64,000 nucleotides of DNA from Gemmatimonadales bacterium (GTDB taxonomy: Bacteria; Gemmatimonadota; Gemmatimonadetes; Gemmatimonadales; GWC2-71-9): contig JAICLE010000005.1 of NCBI GenBank assembly GCA_025927545.1, positions 1 to 64,000 of the forward strand. The letters are read 5' to 3'. Position numbers and translations under genes: made by a program. Positions 58,847 to 64,000 of the stretch are shown one piece after another; position 1 is the stretch's first letter; the number at the start of each line of letters is the position of its first letter. Below the pieces are notes generated by a model that saw nothing but the letters and a program-made list of their open reading frames with translations, had not been told where the DNA came from and did not search any database.

Positions 58847-60006
58847 GCCACGGACTCCAGACGGGCGCGCAGGCGCGCGGTGAGAGTGGGACCCAGATAG
58901 AGCTGGGCCACGCGGTCGTCGTACACGAGCTCGCTGACTTTGCCGGCCGCCTGCACCTTGCCTTCGAACATGATGTAGGCCCGATCCACGATATCGAGGG
59001 TCTGTTCGACGTTATGATCGGTGATGAGCACGCCGATGCCCCGGTGCCTGAGGCCGGCGACGATGGTCTGGATGTCGTGCACCGCGATCGGGTCGACGCC
59101 CGCGAAGGGCTCGTCGAGCAGCATGAACTTGGGATCGGTCACCAGCGCCCGGGTGATCTCGAGGCGCCGGCGCTCGCCGCCGCTCAGGCTGTAGGCCCGG
59201 TTCCGCCGGAGATGCTTGATCGACAACTCGTCGAGCATGCGGTCGAGCTGGCGCTGGCGGTCCGCCCGCGACAGGTCCCTCGTCTCCAGGATGGCCAGAA
59301 TGTTTTCCTCGACCGTCATCTTCCGGAAGATCGAGGGTTCCTGGGCCAGGTATCCGATCCCCGCCCGGGCCCGCTCGTACATCGGCGCCCGGGTCAGGTC
59401 GAGCCCGTCGAGCCGCACATGCCCGGCGTCCGGCCGGATGAGTCCCGTTATAAGGTAGAAGGTCGTGGTCTTTCCCGCCCCGTTGGGGCCGAGCAGTCCC
59501 ACGATCTCCCCCTGTGCCACGCGGACGCTCACCTCGTTCACGACCCGCCGGCCCTTGAAACTCTTGACGAGGCGCACGCCCTCCAGGACGCTGGTGGCGG
59601 CACGCGACGGCGTCGCCGGCCGGGAGCGCTGGGCCGCGCGCCGGGCCGCGGCGACCAGCGCGTCGTAGATCGCCCGCCGGTCCTCCGCGTCCGCGCCCCA
59701 CCAGGCGACCCGCGGCCGTACCGGGTTCCACTCCGTCTCCGCGGTGTCGAGGATCCAGCCCTCGGTGGCCAGGCGCGGCAGGACGGAGCGGCCCAGGTGG
59801 GCGCGGGTCTCGTCGCCCGTGATCTCCTGCTCCTTGGCGGTGCCGATCGCCTGGTAGCAGGCGAGGTGCGCCTCGCGGTAGGTCATCACGAGGTCGGCGA
59901 AGGGGGCCGAGTCGCTCGGCCCCGCGGCCTTGGTGATCGCGGCGAGCCCGATGGCGACGGAGGGATCCCGGTCGCCGAGCGCGGCGATCCATTCGGGGGC
60001 GGTCAC
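58843..60006 (-). CDS. lptB: LPS export ABC transporter ATPase LptB with a ~135-aa N-terminal extension
   Basis: GPNGAGKTTTFYLITGL, SLSGGERRRLEITRAL, LLDEPFAGVDPIAVHDIQ; GTG start at 60006 overlaps the lptA stop (GTGA). Confidence 0.92.
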   Translation of the reverse strand: MTAPEWIAALGDRDPSVAIGLAAITKAAGPSDSAPFADLVMTYREAHLACYQAIGTAKEQEITGDETRAHLGRSVLPRLATEGWILDTAETEWNPVRPRVAWWGADAEDRRAIYDALVAAARRAAQRSRPATPSRAATSVLEGVRLVKSFKGRRVVNEVSVRVAQGEIVGLLGPNGAGKTTTFYLITGLIRPDAGHVRLDGLDLTRAPMYERARAGIGYLAQEPSIFRKMTVEENILAILETRDLSRADRQRQLDRMLDELSIKHLRRNRAYSLSGGERRRLEITRALVTDPKFMLLDEPFAGVDPIAVHDIQTIVAGLRHRGIGVLITDHNVEQTLDIVDRAYIMFEGKVQAAGKVSELVYDDRVAQLYLGPTLTARLRARLESVA

Positions 60007-61403
60007 CGGGCCCTCCCGCGCTTCCGGGCGGTGTCGGCCGGGGTGGCGGTCGAATCGGTCGCGGCCTCGAGCTGGATCCCGTCCACCTTGCCGCGAATGT
60101 CCACCCGCTCCACGCCGCCGTCCGGCGCGGGGTCCATGGTGACCGTGATCGCGTCGCCCCGGGCGTAGTTGATGGACGGCCGCCGGGGCGCGCTGGCGTT
60201 GCGCTCCAGGTGGTAGGACTGCGCCCCCGTCCGCGCCTCGATGCGGCTCAGCACCGCGCGCTTCCGGCCGGCGGAATCGGCCACCGCGAACCGGGCGATG
60301 ACGGTATCGCCCCGCATCCAGTCCCGGTCCTTCGCGGCCGAGTCCACGGTGCCGCCGAGCCATGCCTTGCCGAAGCCGCGCACCTCCTTGAGGAGCTGCC
60401 CGGGCGATTCGAGCACGAGCGAGTCGGCCCGCATCGCATAGCTCGGCGAGACCGCGTAGGGCCGCGTCGTCTTCCCCCAGGCCACCGTGCGCTCCAGCTT
60501 CCGGTCGGTAAGGTCGAGCGCGATGGTGTCAGCCACGAGATCCCACTCGCCGTTCACGGCGTGGCCCGCGCCCTTGGCCACGACCCGGTCGAGCTCACGC
60601 TGCTCGAGCCGCAGGTCGATCCGTTTCCCGGTGAGCCGGAAGCTGTCGGGGCCAAGGCCGTGCAGGACCGGCTCGCCGCCCAGAAGCGTGCCGTCGCTCC
60701 CCGCGCCGGTGTCGAGCCGCATCGAGTCGGAGCGGGCGGCGAAGTCGCTCCGGTCGATCGTGACCTTGCCGCCGGCAAAGATCCGGTCGTTGCCCTTGAA
60801 CCGGACGCGATCGGCCACGATCAGGTACGGCTCGGGACGGCGTCCGGTGGCGGCGCTGTCGGCCTCGACGTACTGGATCTTCGGGCGGCCGACGGCGTAC
60901 ATCTCGAGCGTATCGCGCACGCCGGGCACCGCGCGGTAGTAGTCGAGCGATGGACCGGTCAAGGTCGAGCCGGTCTCGAGATTCTTCGTGCTCACGTCGC
61001 CACGCGCGGCCCAGCGTTCCCCGTTCTTGTAGTACGTCCCGCGGTCGGCGTCCATGGTGAGCGTCGAATCCCGGTACTTCACGTGCCCGATGAACTGCAC
61101 CACGTTGCCGCCGTACGCGGCGACGCTGTCGCTCTGCATGGCGATCTCGGTGCCGCGGCAGCTCAACCGCACGTTGCCGCCGGCGAAATAGTTGGTCCCG
61201 GTCGGGGTCTCGTTGACGGCGCCCCGGCGATCCACATTATCGATCTGGAACACGCAGCGCTCGGAGGCGGGCGCGGGCGGCGCGGGAGCCGGAGGCTTGC
61301 GCCCGGCCGGCTGCTGCGCGGCGGCCCCCGTGACCAGCGCCAGGCACGCGATGACCGTCGTCCCGGGCGCTCTGGCGCCGAGCCCCGCGCGGCGTCCCGT
61401 CAC
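60003..61403 (-). CDS. lptA: LptA/OstA-like LPS transport periplasmic protein
   Basis: Signal peptide; repeated OstA-like beta strands (TNYFAGGNVRLSCRGTEIAMQSDSVAAYGG...); between lptC and lptB. Confidence 0.8.
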   Translation of the reverse strand: MTGRRAGLGARAPGTTVIACLALVTGAAAQQPAGRKPPAPAPPAPASERCVFQIDNVDRRGAVNETPTGTNYFAGGNVRLSCRGTEIAMQSDSVAAYGGNVVQFIGHVKYRDSTLTMDADRGTYYKNGERWAARGDVSTKNLETGSTLTGPSLDYYRAVPGVRDTLEMYAVGRPKIQYVEADSAATGRRPEPYLIVADRVRFKGNDRIFAGGKVTIDRSDFAARSDSMRLDTGAGSDGTLLGGEPVLHGLGPDSFRLTGKRIDLRLEQRELDRVVAKGAGHAVNGEWDLVADTIALDLTDRKLERTVAWGKTTRPYAVSPSYAMRADSLVLESPGQLLKEVRGFGKAWLGGTVDSAAKDRDWMRGDTVIARFAVADSAGRKRAVLSRIEARTGAQSYHLERNASAPRRPSINYARGDAITVTMDPAPDGGVERVDIRGKVDGIQLEAATDSTATPADTARKRGRAR

Positions 61404-61966
61404 TGTTCCTGGCCCGGCAGCAGCAGCCCGTCGCCGGCGACGCCGCGCGGGCGGTCGGTGACGACGTTCTTGAAGTCGGGGTCGGAGGTGAAGCTGTTCC
61501 CTTCCAGGTGCTCCGTGCCCTTGTCGAAGGTGAAGTGGGTGCTCGTCGAGATGGTGTTCTTCGCGTTGTCGTACCGGAGATTCGCGGTGCGCAGCGTCCG
61601 CCCGTCCGGCGACACGACGACCACCGTGCTCTCGGCATCCATCGACCCGTCCTGCCAGCGATATGTGCCCCGTTTGGCGGTGAGCGTGGAGCCTTCTTCG
61701 CCGCGCGCGTCGAAGAAGACGACCCGGATATTGCGCAGGTCCGTGATCTGGCTGGCCTCGTAGAAATATGCCGTGTCGGCATCCACCCGGCTCCGCCGGA
61801 TGCCCTCCCGGGTGACATAGTGCGAGAACCCCTCGAGCACCTGGTCGGCACTGTCGGGCGCCTGAACGGTGGTCGTGGGCTTGGCCCCACTCTCTTCACA
61901 GCCGGCGAGCACGGCACAGGCCGAGAGGATGACCAGTGCGTCTCTTCCAAGGCTCCCGCTTCTCAC
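61400..61966 (-). CDS. lptC: LPS export system protein LptC
   Basis: Lipoprotein-like N-terminus (CAVLAGCEES); GIRRSRVDADTAYFYEASQITDLRNIRVVFFDARGEEGSTLTAKRGTY typical of LptC; GTG at 61966. Confidence 0.85.
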   Translation of the reverse strand: MRSGSLGRDALVILSACAVLAGCEESGAKPTTTVQAPDSADQVLEGFSHYVTREGIRRSRVDADTAYFYEASQITDLRNIRVVFFDARGEEGSTLTAKRGTYRWQDGSMDAESTVVVVSPDGRTLRTANLRYDNAKNTISTSTHFTFDKGTEHLEGNSFTSDPDFKNVVTDRPRGVAGDGLLLPGQEQ

Positions 61967-62928
61967 ACCGCCCCCGCCCGCATCAGATCGTGCAGGTGCA
62001 CCGCACCGACCACGGCGCCGCCGCCATCCACCACCGGCAGAGCGATGACGCCGTGCCGCTCCATCGTGCCGACCGCCGCGGCGGCGAGCTCGTCGGCGGC
62101 CGCGGTGCGCGGTGCGCGCGTCATGACGGATGCCACGGGGCAATCGAGGAAATCGGAATCGCGCTCCGCCAGACGGGTGAGATCGCCGGTCGTGAGCACG
62201 CCGGCAAGCCGGCCATCGTCCACCACGAGCGCCAGTCCGCGATCGCGCGCCAGGCTCACCACCGCCTCCCGCATCGTGGCCGCGGGCCCGAGCAGGTGCA
62301 CCGGGCGGACCATCACGTCCCTCACGCGGAGCAGCAGCCTGCGGCCGAGCGAGCCGCCGGGATGGAGTGCCGCGAAGTCCTCGCGGCGGAACCCCTTCAC
62401 CTCCAGCAGGGCGATGGCCAGCGCGTCGCCCAGCGCGAGGGCGACCGTCGTACTCGTCGTCGGCGCGAGACCGTGGGGGCAGGCCTCGTCGGCGACCCCG
62501 CCGTCGAGTGCCACCGTGGCCACCCGCGCGAGCGTCGAGCCCATGGCACCGGTGATCGCGACGAGCGGCACGCCCGTCCGCTGCAGCGCGCCCACCAGCC
62601 CGAACAGCTCTTCCGACTCGCCACTCTTGCTCAGCACGATGGCCGCGTCGCTGGGCCGGACGAGCCCGAGGTCGCCGTGCAGCGAATCCACCGGATGGAC
62701 GTAGCTGGCCGGCGTGCCGGTCGAGGTCAGCGTGGCCGCCAGCTTCCGCGCGATGAGCCCCGACTTGCCGACGCCCGACACGATGACCCGGCCCGAGGCG
62801 TCGGCCAGCAGCCGCACGGCGCGCGCGAACCGGTCATCGAGCCGTTCGGCGGCCGCGACGACGGCGGCGGCCTCCTGTTCCAGCACCTGGCGCCCGAGGG
62901 CGGTGAGGGCCGGAGTCTCAAAGGGCAC
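61963..62928 (-). CDS. kdsD: Arabinose-5-phosphate isomerase KdsD
   Basis: SIS domain (VSGVGKSGLIARKLAATLTSTGTPASYVHPVDSLHGDLGLV) plus two CBS domains. Confidence 0.95.
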   Translation of the reverse strand: MPFETPALTALGRQVLEQEAAAVVAAAERLDDRFARAVRLLADASGRVIVSGVGKSGLIARKLAATLTSTGTPASYVHPVDSLHGDLGLVRPSDAAIVLSKSGESEELFGLVGALQRTGVPLVAITGAMGSTLARVATVALDGGVADEACPHGLAPTTSTTVALALGDALAIALLEVKGFRREDFAALHPGGSLGRRLLLRVRDVMVRPVHLLGPAATMREAVVSLARDRGLALVVDDGRLAGVLTTGDLTRLAERDSDFLDCPVASVMTRAPRTAAADELAAAAVGTMERHGVIALPVVDGGGAVVGAVHLHDLMRAGAV

Positions 62929-63481
62929 GGGCCGCCGGCTCCGAGAAGTAGCGCTCGAGCATCTCCGGCCAGACGCCGCGCGCCCGGAGCAGCGCCTCGA
63001 CCACTTCGCGCACCGCCCCGTGGCCGCCGGGCGCCCGGGTGACGAAGCTCGCCACCGCCTTCACCTCCGCCACGGCATTGGCGACCGCGATCGGAAGCCC
63101 CACGCGGCGGAGCACCTGCAGGTCCGCCAGGTCGTCGCCCACGAAGGCGACCTCCTCCCAGCCGAGGCTCCGGCGCTGGAGCAGGTCGCCGACGGCCTCG
63201 AGCTTCCGCGGACCAGGCACCTGCAGCAGCTCGTCGATCGCGAGCTCGCGCGCGCGGAGCGCCGTGGCTTCCGAGTGCCGCCCGCTGACCCAGACGACGG
63301 GCAGCCCCGCGGTCCTGAGGAGCACGTGCCCGAGGCCGTCCTGGATATCGAATCGCTTCAGCTCGACCGGCCGGCCGTCCACCGGGCCCAGAAAAATGCC
63401 GTTGTCGGTGAGCACGCCGTCCACGTCGAGTCCGAGAAGGCGGATGCGCCCCGCGAGCGCCGGATCAATCATGGGCGTCAC
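62918..63481 (-). CDS. kdsC: KDO-8-phosphate phosphatase KdsC
   Basis: HAD motif LLGLDVDGVLTDNGIFL; FVGDDLADLQVLRRVGLPIAVANA. Confidence 0.93.
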   Translation of the reverse strand: MTPMIDPALAGRIRLLGLDVDGVLTDNGIFLGPVDGRPVELKRFDIQDGLGHVLLRTAGLPVVWVSGRHSEATALRARELAIDELLQVPGPRKLEAVGDLLQRRSLGWEEVAFVGDDLADLQVLRRVGLPIAVANAVAEVKAVASFVTRAPGGHGAVREVVEALLRARGVWPEMLERYFSEPAARAL

Positions 63482-64000
63482 GCGCGCGGGACCAGAGATC
63501 GAGCGTCCGGCCGAGCAGCGCGTCGAGCTGGTCGAGCGGCCACTGGGTGGCCGCGTCGCTCAGGGCACGCGCCGGATCGGGGTGGGTCTCCAGAAAGAAT
63601 CCGTCGGCGCCGGCCACAGCCGCGGCGGCGAGCAGCGCCGGGATGTGCTCCCGCGCGCCGCCGCTGGCCCCATCGACGCCCCGCCCGGGCTGCTGCACGG
63701 CGTGCGTGGCGTCGAAGACTACCGGGGCGCCGGTGCTCTCCCGCAGACGGGCGAAGCTCCGCATGTCCACCACGAGATCGCCATAGCCGAAGAAGGTCCC
63801 GCGCTCGGTGACCGCCAGATCCGCCCCGCCCGCCGCACGCACCTTCTCCAGCGCGCCGGCCATCGCCTCGGGCTGCAGCCACTGGCCCTTCTTGACGTTG
63901 ACGGGGCGGCCGGTGCGCCCCGCGGCGGTGAGCAGGTCGGTCTGCCGGCAGAGGAACGCCGGAATCTGCAGCGCGTCGGCCACTGCCGCCGTGGGGGCGG
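63465..64000 (-). CDS. kdsA: 3-deoxy-8-phosphooctulonate (KDO-8-P) synthase, 5' end beyond the window
   Basis: DALQIPAFLCRQTDLLTAAGRTGRPVNVKKGQWLQPE; FDATHAVQQPG; frame stays open to the window edge. Confidence 0.94.
   Translation of the reverse strand, partial: APTAAVADALQIPAFLCRQTDLLTAAGRTGRPVNVKKGQWLQPEAMAGALEKVRAAGGADLAVTERGTFFGYGDLVVDMRSFARLRESTGAPVVFDATHAVQQPGRGVDGASGGAREHIPALLAAAAVAGADGFFLETHPDPARALSDAATQWPLDQLDALLGRTLDLWSRARDAHD

Noticed and set aside
57371-58900. 509-aa plus-strand ORF opposite rpoN
   Set aside because: Shadow ORF; Leu/Val/Glu/Arg repetitive translation generated by the complementary strand of rpoN.
60007-60363. Further N-terminal extension of lptB up to 60363
   Set aside because: This part lies antiparallel-frame over lptA and reads as R/G-rich noise; the GTGA overlap at 60003-60006 marks the likely start. 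Only the 59600-60006 part is retained as a real extension.

Overview
High-GC chromosomal window dominated by housekeeping and cell-envelope genes of a diderm, LPS-making bacterium. Gene content and order (McsA-McsB-ClpC together with LPS genes, an LpxC-FabZ fusion, BshC, bamA-ompH-lpxD synteny) suggest Gemmatimonadota or a relative, but this is inference. Nearly everything from 1 to 50.25 kb is on the + strand, mostly in translationally coupled runs with 4-bp ATGA/GTGA overlaps. From 50.39 kb to the right edge everything is on the - strand: one 13.6-kb coupled run KdsA-KdsC-KdsD-LptC-LptA-LptB-RpoN-GT2-GT4-flippase-like-YfhO-Dpm-DapF. I see two intact tRNA genes (Gly-CCC, Arg-CCT), one degenerate tRNA-Gly (GCC), several terminator hairpins and a programmed +1 frameshift in prfB. 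I found no CRISPR array, transposase, integrase, phage or recognisable defence locus. The items most worth a second look are: (1) an LptB with an unexplained ~135-aa N-terminal extension; (2) a YfhO/Dpm/GT2/GT4/flippase-like envelope-glycosylation module fused to the Lpt/Kds/RpoN operon; (3) a predicted copper-radical oxidase lipoprotein retaining all galactose-oxidase metal and cofactor ligands; (4) a small accessory segment bounded by a decayed and an intact tRNA-Gly; (5) an arginine-phosphorylation/ClpC module without CtsR, coupled to Lol genes; (6) a lipid A cluster lacking a recognisable LpxH/I/G and carrying a Gfo/Idh oxidoreductase and a DUF374 acyltransferase. I did not find convincing evidence for a wholly new system.
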